NCBI RefSeq assembly: GCF_901933205.1
Contig: NC_044572.1
Coordinates: 79,171,465 to 79,235,464, forward strand
DNA length: 64,000 nucleotides
Reading direction: 5' to 3'
DNA from: Camarhynchus parvulus
Lineage: Eukaryota; Chordata; Aves; Passeriformes; Thraupidae
The translations under genes and the position numbers were made by a program. Under the pieces are notes generated by a model that saw nothing but the letters and a program-made list of their open reading frames with translations, searched no databases and had not been told where the DNA came from. Shown here piece after piece: positions 1 to 13,100 of the stretch. Positions within the stretch are counted from its first letter, which is position 1. Every line of letters starts with the position of its first letter.

Positions 1-3000
1 TCAGAACGTCATTTTTATCACGTGATTTTACAGTTCTTCATTTCTTCTCTAGAAGATACAAGACATAAACTACCTTCAGCAAGCACTAAAGAAGAAGTCA
101 AGATGTGAGAGAAGGAAGTCAATATGAAATGGTCTTGCTATTTTCTTTTTGCATTTAAATAATTAAATCTGATTTAATCCTGGTTGTTGGGTTTTGGGGT
201 TTTTTTCCTTCAAATTGGCTACAGCTTAACTGTAGAGATATTTAGTTTTTGCTAATTTTCTGTCTGCTTTTATTTACTCAGTGAGTTGACTGCTTCTCCA
301 TTTCTTGTAAATTTTTCTTTCTTTTTCTTCCTTGCTTTGCTTTCCATCTCTCTAAAGAATACATTTCATAATCTCTTATTATTTTTTATTTGCCAGAAAA
401 TTTAAAAATATGAGGCTGCAGATAAAAATATTTCTACAAGCAGTCAATCTAATGTTGTAATGAAATAGAGCAACTTCAACTGATTTCATTTGGAGTGAAA
501 TCAATCATTCCGACACCTTGAAAATCCTCAGTGTCTCACTTTTTCCTTTCCTAAAGTAGAGAGGACATTCTTCAGTTTTCCCAGCTGCTGTAGATGCATT
601 ACTGCTTTCCATCAAATTTCATTTTTACAAGACCACACATTTACATTTTGTTTATATTCATACATTTGATTTTTATTACCCCATATTAAAATTTACTGCT
701 CATAGATTTTGTATTCACCTCTGCATTATCTTCTTTGAATTAATAGGTGATTATCCTGACTTCCTTCTCTGTCTGTGGTCAAAAAAATAAAAATTGCTCA
801 TTTGTTATGTTAGTATATATGATGAATTTTTAAGGATCAAAACTGATATTTGCTTATGCCATATTCATTTCATTAGGATTCTCCACATGCATGGGTGCCA
901 GAATCCCCTGTGCTTCCATATTTTACATGCATTTTTTCACAGCATAAAGCTATTTGACAACTTTATCATTCTTTGGGACAAAATTTCAAAGGAAGAATAT
1001 CCTATGCCTTACAGACATTTTGATGCTTCAAGTCAGCCTTTAATTATGTATTGTGAGGAAAATGGGCTTCAGATCCAAATCTGAGGAAAAAGAGGGACAA
1101 AACAACACCTCCTCTCAGATGTGAAAGACCTTTAAAATGAATGAATTTTATGCATAAAAATACACTACAAACCCAGAATTTAAATTCAGTAAGGCCTGTT
1201 TTGTCTGCCAACAGTTAAAACTCCCCAGATAACAGAGCTTCCTTGGCTGCTTAACCTGTGTGGCCACCAGCTCAAAATTTACACAGTTAAAACTGCAGGA
1301 ACCAGTCCTGAAGTGTGAACTATCTCCCTTGATCTTCCAGCACATTCATTTCATAAAGCAGCAGCCACAGGAAAGTTGCCACAGAGCAGTGTTTTGCTGT
1401 TTAAAATGAGGATGTGGCACATTTGGAGAGAACCATTCTGAATGACGTTAGCACTGGACTGTAATTCTGTGTGAGCCTTTGAAAACAGAAAGCCCTGACC
1501 AGCTAGTAAGGCAAACTTTGCACTTATATTTCCATGGCTCAGGTTGTTGTGAAATGTTGTGGTAAATGTTTGTCAAAAGTTGGCAAAGTTTCTATATTGG
1601 AATTTTTATTTTTTTATTTATTTCATTTTTACATTTGAAATCTCTTGTTTAGAGGCAGAAAAGATATAACACAGTACAGAATAATGGCCAATGCACAAGC
1701 TGTACCTCCCTGTTATTGCAATGAGTGACATTTCCTACACCAATTAAGTGTTTTGCAAAGCGAAGTGAAATGAAAATCAGGTGTGGAGTACGTCTGTCCT
1801 TATTTTCCTGCTTGAAAAACCATGAATTCTTTATAACTGAGAGCTACCAAGAGTTCTTAATAGCTGAATGCCACTGCTTACTAAAGCAAACTTGCAAGAA
1901 TATTGAAACAACAAATATTTTTCAACTGTGCTATCTGAACCCTTTAATACCAGGGACCAGGGTAAGGTTCTACAGCAGGTTCTACCTAGTACCTTCAATT
2001 TTGATTCAGAAACATCACTGGCACAGGTGTACTTGTCAAAGCACTGTCCTTCATGGTGTCCCTTAAAAGAAGATAGATTAGCCTAGATGCAAGAAATAAA
2101 ACACTTCATCATAATAAGTGTCCCATAATTCAGTAACTGGGATGAGAAAAAGCATATTGTTAAACATTTAAAAATACCAGATGGGAAGTTTAACTTACTC
2201 ATTCCTGTCTCAGAGTCTACCTAACACTCTCACTCTTTTGCCAAATGCACATATTAATATTTCTCCTTAAACCATCTGAGACTGAGAATATGTTACGTTA
2301 AAAAAATTAACACAAGTAGAATGATTTTGATGATGTGTGTGAAAGCTGGGTGCCATGAAAACTTCTGGGAGTTTCAGTAGTTATTCTACAAGTATAAAAG
2401 CTGTCCTTTCTGAATGCGGTGGATTTAACCTACCTGACAGTCAAACACCCACCCACCAAGTTGTTTGCTCATCTGCAGGGGGACAAGGAAAGAAAACAGG
2501 AAGAACAGGCATGAGAAGGATCACAGGTCAAGCTTAAGACTGTAAAATTGCTTACTAAATGCCAGTGTGGGAAAAACACTCTCAACTCAGGGAAAATTAA
2601 CTTACCTTGTTGCTAAATAAACTAAATATTATTTACCTGGCAGTGAGAAACAAAAAACCAAATAAACAACACCTTTCCTGCCCCATTTCCAAGTCTCAAC
2701 TTCACGCCTTCAATCTCAATTCCTCTACTTCCACCCTTGTTAGTGCCACACCTTCAGCCCCTTTGGCAAGGATATGAGCAGAGTAAAAGTGAGGACAGGG
2801 AGTTAGGGTTTTTCATGGCGGTTTTTCTCCTTAGAGTGCTCAGCTGTGACAGTTTCTGAGCCTTTTTTGCCATGGTCTTTGCAAATCAAATCTGTGTGAG
2901 ATTTATACATATATATGTATATTTGCTCTGACATATGTTTGAAAGTTGGATAATGTAAAATTATTAAATGAAAACTGCTTATTTTGTCTTCCAGAAGCTT

Positions 3001-3015
3001 AATTCTTCACTCCCA
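1..3015. other. unique AT-rich DNA, no gene seen
   Basis: No recognisable gene or mobile element. Reading frames are short (113 codons at most) and overlap on both strands without family motifs. An 18-bp palindrome built on TATACATATA lies at 2904-2921. A pyrimidine-rich stretch near 2680-2830 is less AT-rich than its flanks and could be a worn repeat, but I cannot name it. Confidence 0.6.
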
Positions 3016-3206
3016 GAATCTCAATAGTCAGTCCTCATAGCTGGTCTTACTAAGCCTGTCATGGTGTGTTAGCCCTGCACAGATATGTGTTGTAGGCCAG
3101 ACAGTGTGAGCTGAGCATTCATACTACTTGTAAGGTTGAAGTTTTGAGTTCAGACCAGTTGTCAGCCTGCCAAATTTTTCCTGGTTTGAAGACTGAGATT
3201 TCTTAA
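3016..3206. repeat. unnamed dispersed repeat, copy A
   Basis: This 191-bp stretch matches copy B (8904-9093) in the same orientation at about three quarters identity by eye. Shared exact blocks include 25 bases at 3142-3166, matching 9030-9054, and a 15-base block CCAGACAGTGTGAGC. Homology appears to stop at both ends. This suggests two insertions of one old interspersed family rather than a large duplication. I do not recognise the family. It could be an old SINE, a DNA-transposon remnant or part of an LTR. Confidence 0.7.
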
Positions 3207-5776
3207 TCCCTAAAGGAAAATAATTACTTCTGTGCTTAGTTCATAAAAATCAAGGTATTTTATGAAACATATACATTTCCTACCCACACAGGATTTGCCC
3301 AAAATGCTTATTTCAGGAGTTTATTAGTGAAATAGTTAAACAAATACTTAAACAAATGTATAAATCCACCATACAGATCAGCTCTTGAATTAAGGATCTG
3401 CTATCCCTTTAGACAAGCTAGATGCAGTTAACTTCTTGCTCTCAGCTATCACGTTTAGATTCTGTAAAAACTAAACTCAACAATGAAGCAAAAGGTGCAT
3501 TTAATTGACACAGAAAGATCTTAGGGTAAACTGACACAAATTATGTGCTTTTGCCAAAGAAAAGGATACTCAGGTTATGTGCAAATCCTGTTCTGCATCT
3601 TGCAGCTGAAATTCAAACTTTTTCTCTGTCTTGATTTTTTTATCTAGATGAGTGCTCTGTATACTAGGAGTTAGCAAAAGCTTTGGAAATTACACTTCTT
3701 GCACCTCACATATTCAAATGTTTTAAAAGAGGTTTAACAGCAATCAGCGTCTTTTGCTGAATCTCTGGAAGTTGGTTAGAGAAGAATTTATAATATTTTG
3801 TGTCTTTGTCTTAATATATTTACTTGCCAATCTTTTTCTTTTTAGCAATCTCTTTTCAATCCTCTTTTTGTTTTCCTGCATCAGTGACCTTTTCTTTTCT
3901 GGTGCTTTCTCTTCATGGCCTGGCATGCAGCTCTCTTCTTTTCACAACATCTGCATTTTTTTCCTCAAACCTCTACCACCATCAAATTTCTAATTTCCTC
4001 TAAATGTTAAAATCAGTTGCTAAACAGCATGTAGGAATCACTTCTGAATGTGTGTATGTGGCATTTTAGGAGGCCCTTTAGGAGACAAAATGTCACCAGC
4101 ACAGCCATTTGGTTAGAATGAGGAAAATAGTAATAAATTATTTATGTCTGGTATTTTGTAAGAACATCTTCATTTGATAATGTTGTATGTCATTTGGACC
4201 TAACCCAGATAAACCTACTTGTAGGACCAGTTAGTACAACAAAAAACTAATATAGCATGTTATTATAGCAGGGGAGACAATTTTTTTGAAATCTATATAT
4301 ACTATAAGTCCCTAGTGTCCACAGGGTCTGCACACTTGAAATACAAGAACATTTAAAAGAATCTGAAAAGTCAAAGAGTAGCAGGCATGATTATTGCAAT
4401 ACTGCAAAGTATTGCCATTGCTATGAGTAAGTCATAATTAATCTAAGGAAAATTTTACATGTTCTGGACAACTGGTTGGAGAAAAGCAAAAGGAATTGTT
4501 CAATGGAAGCAATTCAGTGATGTTTGGATGAAAAACTAGAATGTGGAATTAGGACATATTAGAGGTTAATGCTCCATTATTCAATCAGGTAGTGCTGAGA
4601 TCTGACTTGTATCCCATCAAGCCGCAGGATCAAGGACAGGCATCATCAATACTATAATATAATCTATAATACAGCAAAAATAATAGCAATACCAAAATAT
4701 ACAGCATGACATAGTGATTAATGTTTCTTGGATGTGGTCTCTCTTAAGCTTAGACTGTCTGTGGCTGCCTAGGTTGGGCCTGCTTGGACATAGAAACCTT
4801 ACCTAGGATCTTTGCCATGATAGGAGTATCTGATTGCTTTGGTAATCAGACAAATGCTCTCTAAGTTTTAAGCAAAAGTCAAAGTGCATAAATCCAAAGC
4901 CTTCTCTCAGGAAAAAAAAGATCAAACAAACAAACAAATGCATTTATTTTATTTCTTCAAACCAAATATTAAAACTCAAGCTCCAAATATTAAAACACAA
5001 GGCTTTGGGGTGCAGATGCAAAGCAGGGACGCCCTGCATGATTCTATGGAGTCTGACAGCCAGAAAGGCTGAGGACTGCATATGGTACCCTCATCAAAGG
5101 GCAGAAAGGTCCAGAGCATTACAATGAAATATCATAGATATAGAAAAAAATAAGTTTTTAATAAGCTTCATGATTCTTAGATGGAGTTGTATTTTGTGGT
5201 ATAGCCATGGTCAGCCTTTGGCAGAGAAAAAGGGGAATTGCACAATTTAATTTTCTCTTGCAATATGCTATAATCATCTCAACAAATCTAAATTCAGATT
5301 GGTACTTGCACATTTCCTTTGTGAGAACACTGATAAGTTCAGTTAATGATCAGCAAGCTCTCCCCAAGAAAAGCACTGTTTACTCAGGACAGCAGCATTA
5401 CAACGGAAATAAAAATGAGATGTAAGTGCCTGTCTTGCTTAGGAGTAGTCTATTAATATCCCTAAAGAGATATAAATCTAAATCTCTTCCCTCTGACTGT
5501 TCACTCAGCTCCTGCCTGGGTCTTGGCCTGGTACACAGCTCACACTAAGACCTGATGTGTGCTGGGAGCAGGACCATGAGGTCAGCAGGAGAGCCACATG
5601 TAGGCAGGGCAGGATGGATAGGTCAGCACAAAGGTCATCACGCAGCTGCTGTCACCTGCTGCTTCCTGTCTCCTCCAGCCATTGTGTCTTCCATCCTTGC
5701 ATATTAATTGCCCGAAGCTTCTTCTGTATCCATTAATTTATGGAAATGATGTAGGCCAAATTTCCAAGCCTGAGGT
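3207..5776. other. unique AT-rich DNA, no gene seen
   Basis: No gene or known mobile element recognised. It contains a short (CAAA)n tract at about 4924-4938 and a near-exact tandem duplication at 4962-5003. Overlapping short frames on both strands near 3744-3993 have only biased composition and no motifs. Confidence 0.55.
4962..5003. repeat. imperfect 21-bp tandem duplication
   Basis: The unit beginning CCAAATATTAAAAC occurs twice head to tail (4962-4982 and 4983-5003) with a few differences. It is a small slippage-type duplication next to a short (CAAA)n tract. Confidence 0.75.
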
Positions 5777-5783
5777 TATAAAT
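5777..5783 (+). promoter_or_regulatory. candidate TATA box (TATAAAT)
   Basis: TATAAAT stands at the downstream end of a stretch from about 5450 that is richer in G and C than its surroundings. A start site about 30 bases downstream (near 5807) would give a leader without any ATG until 5899. TATA-like words are frequent in AT-rich DNA, so the call depends on the rest of the arrangement (ATG in good context, then a strong splice donor). Confidence 0.2.
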
Positions 5784-5806
5784 GCATCATCTTACCTAAG
5801 GGGATT

Positions 5807-5922
5807 TTGAAATAGATCCCATAGCAGCCAGACTGCTGAGGCATTCATTCTTTTCTGTGTGACACAAGGGACACCTGCGCTGTGAGGGAAGAGAAAGAAT
5901 GAGCACTCCCACCCTTTGCAAG
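5807..5922 (+). other. candidate first exon with start codon and splice donor
   Basis: From the predicted start site near 5807 no ATG occurs until 5899, where AAAGAATGA gives a purine at -3. The frame reads M-S-T-P-T-L-C-K and runs into AAG|GTAAGG at 5920-5928, a near-ideal vertebrate splice donor. There is no stop codon before the donor. I recognise no gene with this N-terminus. The arrangement could arise by chance. No acceptor exon was identified downstream. Confidence 0.15.
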
Positions 5923-5928
5923 GTAAGG

Positions 5929-8903
5929 GGTTTGGTCATTGGCATGTAAGTAAAAGTTAAAGAACCTGTGAGTCATGAATTACCTAAGTGAACTCATGTT
6001 TGGCTAGCCTGTACAAGTAAGGTTGAGTGTTTGTTTGCTTTTCCTCAAAAAGTAGAGTTTCATTTACAGAGTATATTGTCCTTTAAATTTAAGAGGTTCA
6101 AACAGACCATGACTCCACTTGTAGTGCTTGTTATGCCTTCTACAGTCCCATGTCATTATTTGCAAACAGTATCTATTTTTTTCAGCCACGACTGCCAATT
6201 TTCTAATTTCAAAGTCTGATTTCCTTTTCAGCCTCTCTGATTAGGCCAATTGTTTCAAGTATTCTTTGGTGGGGAAAGAAAATTTGGTCAGTGACATCTT
6301 AAAAGGCTTTTCACTTGCATAGTTTCACCATAACAGTTTGGTCTTAAAGGCTCCTATCATTTTCTACACTCTTAGGACCATCCTTTAGTTCACTGTCTTC
6401 TTTTTGGTCTTACTGCTGACTGAATTCCTGGCTTCTTGTATATCATTTATAGTCCTAACATGGTAGCTTTCTGCTGTTCTGTGGTGTTACAGGATTTTTC
6501 ACGTGGGATTTTTCACATAGGAGTGATCAATAGATCACTCAGAGCTAGGAATATTGAAAAACACAAATTTATTGCTTTGTGTAAGCTGTAACTCTTCAAT
6601 AATGCTGCATTTTAATAATTCAAGAGTAAATAGGGCTTCTGTATTACAGAATGCCATCCACTCCATCTTAAAATTTCATTTTGATAGCTTTTTCCTAATG
6701 TCAACTTTCTAAATTCCTCTATTTATAACTGACATCATCCCTTGAAATTCAACAGAAAAAGCCAGCACCTCTTGTAATAGTAATTTCTGAACAAGCATTT
6801 CCTTTCTGTTCTGTCTATGGAGATTGGAGTTTTATTTAGGCAATGAGTGTAAATCTCAGCTAAAACTAGAAAATGTCACTGTCAAATGCTTATTCAGTGC
6901 TATTTCAGTAGTGGGATAACAAATTAAAAATTATAATATCACATATTGCATCTTACTGAGGATGCCTAAGAGATCTAAAAATTGCTATGGATTCAGCTGC
7001 AAGAATCCCGCAGGTATTGCACGCTTTAGCAGGACAGAAATCCACAATGCCATATGGCAAACTGAAGTCAGATCCAAATAGAATAATTGCTTTGGGGCTA
7101 AGGAATAAGTTTTCTTTCACTGTATAAAGTAGATATTCATCTAATTTTCACCCAATTGTGCTTTCATAATTTAAGATTAATTTTTTTTTCTGGTACTGTT
7201 GCTGTGAATAATGCTAAGACAAACAGGATCACATACTTATTTGGACGTGAACAGATGATCAGTCTGTTAATTTCTTCTTTCAAATCATACAACTGCATAT
7301 TTTTATGTCCATGTAACTAGGTAATATCCCTTTTTTTTCCAGGCCATTACCTTTAAAGGAATAATGGAAAGGCCTTTCAGATAGGGAAAAGATAGCAAAA
7401 CCTTGTCAAACCCCCAGATTTTATTAGTTCAGTTTACAGAAACATTACGTATTATGGAATCTGAAGGAAGTATACTAGAAAGATGTCTCAAAATATCCCT
7501 TCGTTTCTATACAGGAAATACTAGATACAATTTAATGTTGGGAATTGTTTTTAACAGGAAATAGTCCCAAATTCACATTTTTAAATTATGAATAAATTTG
7601 GTTTGTTTTGTTGGTTTAGTTTTACCTGGGTTAAGGAAGAAAATATCATAGTGTAATGAAGTTTTGAGTAGGCCATGTGAGACATGAAAACCAGCAGCAG
7701 TAGTTGGCACAGTAAAGAATTTTGCTTTTGAGTTTATTACAAAAACATGCCTACTTCTTATCTTTAAGCAGCATTTTATTATCATCTAGAGCATCTGAAA
7801 TTTTACTTCAAGACTACCTCTTAGCAGACAGTTTCTGTCCACTCATCACTCCTATACCTTAGATGAATGTTATATTTTTCTTTTCAAATGAGGTAGAAGT
7901 TCCAATGTTCTTTATCAAGAATGTCACTTTTTCTCCATTGAAAAATAACATAAATGAACATAAAGAATATTTACTTTATCTGAGAAAAATAGTCAGCTGA
8001 TAGAAGTTTGTGACTGTGCTATAGCTGTGCAAAATGTGGTAAACATAGTGAATCATCTCATTCAAAAAGAATAGCTACAACTACTAAGCAAACACCCATG
8101 CAAAGACTTAATTCTTGGTAGACCTTGCAAGATTTTTTTTTAACAAATAGAAAAGTGTATCCTGTGTTTACAGAACTCAGATAAAAAGACTGAATCACTC
8201 GTTCATCCCCTTCTTCCTAAGAAGTGTCTTTTAAAATAAATATTAACTTTCTTCAGTGAAGGCCAGGAAGTTTAAATAACCCTTGTCATCAATTTTAGGT
8301 AGAAAGGCATGGAGCACCCTCCCACTGAAGATGGGTAGTGGAAAAATTTAACTGTTGACACATAAGTTCAAGTGTGAGGAAATGTAGTCTTGCAAGAGTC
8401 CTACAGCTTGACAGCAAGGTCCTAACATGACAGGGAGGACCATAGGACCTAAGACCAACATTCAGTATGGTAACAGAACAGCTGAGGATAAGATACTTTT
8501 CCTCTCAGAAACGACTGCTATAGAATGGCATATGCTCCTGCTTCCCTTAACTGCAGAAGTCTCACCAATTAAATTAAGGCAGAATGGAAATGAAAGGCAG
8601 ATGGAAGCACAGGAAATAAAAAATTAACTGCAAAACCTTGAATTCAATCAAGCTGTAACCTACTGCAAATGGTTGCTTATCAGGAAAACACTTTGGTGTT
8701 TCCACCTACATTTAACAATAGTATTCTCTGATATCAGACATTTACTGAACTCTAGCTGGAAAAAAGTCCAGCAGATAACTCTTGTGAATGTATATTTCTT
8801 AGCTGGACAGTTTGCACTTGTTGTTCATCCTGTTTTGTTTTGTTTTGTTTTTTTAATAATGTAGTGGGAGTGATACTACGTGGTTTTTTTTCCTTCACAG
8901 CTG
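5929..8903. other. unique AT-rich DNA, no gene seen
   Basis: No gene or known mobile element recognised. Small structures: a direct repeat of GGATTTTTCAC (6492-6502 and about 6507-6516) with a CACGTG E-box between the copies, then an 8-bp inverted repeat at 6521-6540. A (GTTTT)n tract at 8831-8854 lies just before repeat copy B. Confidence 0.55.
8831..8854. repeat. (GTTTT)n microsatellite
   Basis: Four to five tandem TGTTT/GTTTT units run into a T tract. It lies about 50 bp before repeat copy B. Confidence 0.85.
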
Positions 8904-9093
8904 GAATCTCAATGGACAGTCTTCATAGTTGATGTTACCAAGCCTGCAGCGGATTTTTAACTCTGCACAGCTATGGGTTGTAGTCCAGACAGTGTGAGCA
9001 GAACATTCGTACTGATCCTATGGTTCAAATTTTGAGTTCAGACCAGTTGTCAGCTTGCTATTTTTAACTTGATCAGAGACTGACGTTTCTTAA
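8904..9093. repeat. unnamed dispersed repeat, copy B
   Basis: Same-orientation partner of copy A (3016-3206), about 5.9 kb away. The best conserved parts are the 25-base block at 9030-9054 and the CCAGACAGTGTGAGC block near 8986. Sequence on either side does not align with that around copy A. No polyprotein-like frames lie between the copies, so an intact LTR provirus is unlikely. Confidence 0.7.
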
Positions 9094-9644
9094 GTTGCTG
9101 AAAAACCTACAAAGAAAGCGCTGATATAATTTATCCAAACTAGATTCAATAAACGTAAGCCAACACAGTTGAAAGACTGAACTAAATAAAGTATTTAATA
9201 ACAGTCCAGTGAAGTATTACTGAAATGGTTACATCATATAGACATAAAGAAATTGAGAAAATTTTGTTTATTTAATAGGGATGAGAAAAGTTGGGGAGAT
9301 GTAACTGCAGCTGTCCATTGCACTGAGGTTGGGTTATGCAAGACAGGGACACAAAATAAACCCTGAGCTGCACAATAAAAAGATGAGCCATATTCATAGG
9401 CTGCACCAAAGAAATTCTAGGTAGGTATAAGGAAAATATCTTCACAAACAAATGCAGTGGTCAAGGACTTGGACAGGTGGACTGTGGAAGCTGTGAAACC
9501 TTTATCCTCAAAGGTTTTTGAAATTAGATTGTCCTGAGCAAAGTAATCTGTCTTTGAAGCTAGTCCTGGATTACAAGCCTGGATGATCCTTTCTAAATTA
9601 ATTTTTCCTATGATTACTATGAAGTATACTTGAACAACAATATG
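9094..9644. other. unique DNA between repeats
   Basis: No gene recognised. A frame of about 80 codons on the minus strand (9417-9668) partly overlaps the CR1 that follows and has no family features. Confidence 0.5.
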
Positions 9645-10118
9645 GCCATTCTGTGTTCCCCAGTACAAAAGAGATAAGGAGTCACTGGGAAGACATTAGT
9701 GAATGGACACAAAGATGATGAGGGGACTGCAGCCTCTCTCCTACATGAAAAGGCTGGGAGAACAGGAACTGTTCACACTGGAGAAGAGAAGGCTTCAGGT
9801 GATTTCATCGTTGTATATAAATATCTGAAAGAAGATACAAAGAAGTTATAACCACGTTCTTTCTAGTGGTATCCAGTGAGAGGACCAGAGGTAATGGACA
9901 TAAACTGAAACACGAGGGGTTCTCTCAAAACTTCAGGACACACTTTTTCACTGGTTCAGTTTGACCAGAGAGATTGTGCCATAGCCATCCTTGGAGACAC
10001 TAAAAAGATGTTACAGTGCTGGGCAGTGTGGTCTTGGTAGCCCTCCTTGAGCAAGGGAATTGGACCATGTAACCTCCAGAGGTCACTTCCAACCTCAACC
10101 CTTTAGTGATTCTGTTAT
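9645..10118 (+). mobile_element. CR1 retrotransposon 3' end, 5'-truncated
   Basis: This is the 3' end of a CR1 non-LTR retrotransposon in the plus orientation. It includes the end of the reverse-transcriptase reading frame and the 3' untranslated region. Diagnostic segments are the 'ggctgggagaac ... ctgttcacactggagaag' motif at about 9753-9787, a 'ggaccagaggtaatgg' motif near 9884, and the terminal 'ggtcacttccaacctcaacc' tail followed by a degenerate octamer repeat near 10110. The frame is broken by many changes, so it is an old, dead copy. CR1 elements typically lack a poly(A) tail and are strongly 5'-truncated, as here. Confidence 0.9.
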
Positions 10119-13100
10119 GTTAAAAAACAATTTTGAGGCTATGTTGAGAGTACAGATCAATCTTGTCAGTTTCTTTTTTTTTTCCCCATGGTTACAGCTC
10201 TAAATGGCCTAAATGTCAGTGGTATCCAATATTCAGCGACAGGTTTTGTCCAATTCTTAAAACATGGAAGTTTTATTATATAGATATTGCTAATTACTAA
10301 AAACTAATTGTCTAAATTCCAATGAAAATGCGATTTACAAGTATTCATAACCTTCATAGGACTTAATAGGATTAATTCTAAAAATGACATTTGTTTTGTC
10401 ATAAAAGGCATTACCCAAGATTATGGTTGAAACATCTCACTAGGTCCCTGAAAATATTATATAGCCAAACTCCCAAAGTAAATTGAAAAGCTGCTCCTTC
10501 CCTCTCTTCATCACAGCTAACTTTTCTCCTGTACTCACAGAAAGTCCAAGAAAAAAAAAGATCTGAGCTTCAAACTGAGATTCAAATTGAATATACTTGG
10601 CAATCAAAATTTATTCCCAGTTTGAACTCTAAAACACAGAGTTCTTTCAAGGTTAGGCAATAACTTTATGAAAGAAAAAATTATGATATCTGCTGGTGCC
10701 TGCAACTGTATCAGCAATTCAATTAAATAATTGAACTGTTCTACCTTATTCTTGAAGCCACATTTTCCCTGGAGTAATTAATGTTCAAATGGAAGCAAAA
10801 CCAAATGCAAACCAAGCAAATCTATGTGACATTACTAAGACAGTCTTAGGTTTATTTCTCTAACAGTGTTGGCTGTATAAAGCAAAAGCTCAGGTGAACA
10901 TCTAGGTCTCTTATTTGACAAGACTCTAAACTGCAGTAGCTGTCTGGCATCTTTGCTGTCTGAAAAACTTGAAACATTTTGTAAGTTGTCTCTTTGTTTC
11001 CTGGGTGTTTGTTTTCCTTCTTTTAAGAATTCTAATGAGGTAAACCAGAAGAATAAACAGAGCTTTTCTGAGGAATTCATAGGTAATATGCCAAGGTGCA
11101 CAATCTAACAAATGAATTAAGCAAACAGGTTGGCTGATAAGGATTCTTTAAGCTCATTAGAAATTTTTAATAGGCTTACTTTAGAATTTCAGAATCATGT
11201 TCACTTATGTCTAAACAATTTCTTAGAAATTATTGTATGCTTTGCTACAAATGGAATTGAAGTATAAAGTACTTTTACATGCATCATATTTATTACTATA
11301 GTGGCATGCTACAGCCGAGACCAGTGCACAGATTTCTGTTTTGTCCACATCTCTGCCAGAAGAAGGTGGAACAGGAATGAATCTTTTTGGGGGGTTGTTT
11401 TCATTACGGTTTTCTTGTGACAAAAAAAAAAATTCTCTCTTCTATTTATGAAATAGAAGGAATTAGAGAATGGCAGTTCAACAAGGACCTGGGTAAGTAC
11501 ACAAGGAACATCACCAGCTGAGAACAGTAACACACAGTAAAACTCTCTATGGTTATTGGGATCAAAAAACAATCTAGATATTCAAACTGTAAAAATGCAA
11601 GTCCAACATCTGGAGTTTTTCAAGCCCCTGTTGAATTGTTGCAAACACAGGAACAGGGATTCCTTCATGGATGTCCACCTGAATTCATAACTACCAGGTT
11701 TGTTTGAAAGTTCTGAAACTCCTTCTAACAGTTAAGCTTCATCTTTTATAAACTTCACGTGTACTGAAACACCTCAGGAGGACATGGCTGGAAAACTCAG
11801 CATTCATTCATTTAAGCATGAATGTTTAATGGAGTGTAAAAGGGTAACAAGGTAAAAGATTAATTTCCTGAATCAGAAAACACTACCAATAGTTCCCTTT
11901 TCTAAAACATTTGGTTTAACTTTTCATTTGTGATTGGTCTCTGGCCAAATAGACCTTGGATTATCTACACAAATGTCAAATCCCCCATAAGATTGCTGGA
12001 AAATATCTCCAGAACCCAACAACCAGATTATTATTTACTTAGAACATTCTTGTAGAAAATTTTATGTGTAGACTTGTATTCTTTTACTTAAGGGAAAGAA
12101 CCAACTAATTGATCTGCAGTTGCATGAGTGGCATCAGGAGAATTAGAGGGCATTAATAACTAGTAGTGTGACACAGACCTGCTTTGCTCTTTGAAATAAA
12201 GGACATGTGAGTCTACCCTGATAAGAAGTCCTTGCCTCTGTTCTTCTGAGATGGGACAACTCTAGATCTTTCAAAATCCCACTTCTACTCCTCCATCGAT
12301 ATTTACACCAGAAATTGCCAGGTGAAAAGTGAAAGAATGGCATGAAATAACCTTCACCATTTAATTTCTAGCACATTCCTTGACCCAGTTTTGGCCTGTG
12401 CCAGCTACCATTGTCTATGTCAATGCCCAGTTCATGGCGTGGTATGAACCAAGAACTCTTTCCAGTTCACATTTTGTGTAAGACTTCCCAGGAAGCACAC
12501 CAATGTGGGCTTCCTGATTGACTCCAAAGCCCAAGAACTGTCCCTGGCCTATTTAAAAGCCTTTGTCTGAATTCCAGACCCCAAAGTTTGTAACTGACAG
12601 TGTTTCTTCTACTCATGAATTCTGTATCTCAGTTCTTGGTGCTGGATATGCCTAGAGTTACCATCTACTGACAGAAGTGAGCAGAAAGGTTCCAGCTGTG
12701 TTATTCCCATGTGGTACAAGGCATAATACCAGCCCATTAAAATATGCCTCCTATTTTAGAGTAAGTAGCAGCCTTCCGCAGTTTTGACACCCACTACTGC
12801 AGTTTTAGACATTATTCAAATTAAACCTCTCTCTCAGTAAGTTTGAACACTGAAATGCTTCAGAAAGGTAAATTAAAAGCAGAGTTTTCAGGTTTCAAAA
12901 ATTTGAAATGCTTTCTATGACAGTCATAGGAAAGGACCATCTCTAGATATGTACATGAAGATAATCAGGACATGACCCAAGAACATTTCTATTTACAAGA
13001 AGAAAAACTTATGCTTAGGGAGTCAGGCTGCTTCATGTCTTGCTGCCAGCTCAGCAGTAAGAATGGAAGCAGATGTAGTCTTGCCCTAATTTTTTGTTGT

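Noticed and set aside
2680..2860. Pyrimidine-rich stretch resembling parts of an avian retroviral LTR or leader
   Set aside because: The resemblance is loose and limited to composition. No ordered set of matching segments was found.
3744..3993. Overlapping lysine-rich (minus) and phenylalanine/leucine-rich (plus) frames
   Set aside because: Both arise from one T-rich stretch read on opposite strands, with no other coding evidence.
3016..9093. The two copies of the 190-bp repeat as LTRs of one provirus
   Set aside because: The 5.7 kb between them has no gag, protease, polymerase or envelope-like frames even as fragments. No primer-binding site was seen after the left copy and no polypurine tract before the right copy.
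12366..12800. Possible second LTR (GC-richer, with a TATTTAAA-type word near 12550)
   Set aside because: No defined TG...CA ends, poly(A) signal or family segments could be recognised. Too weak to annotate.
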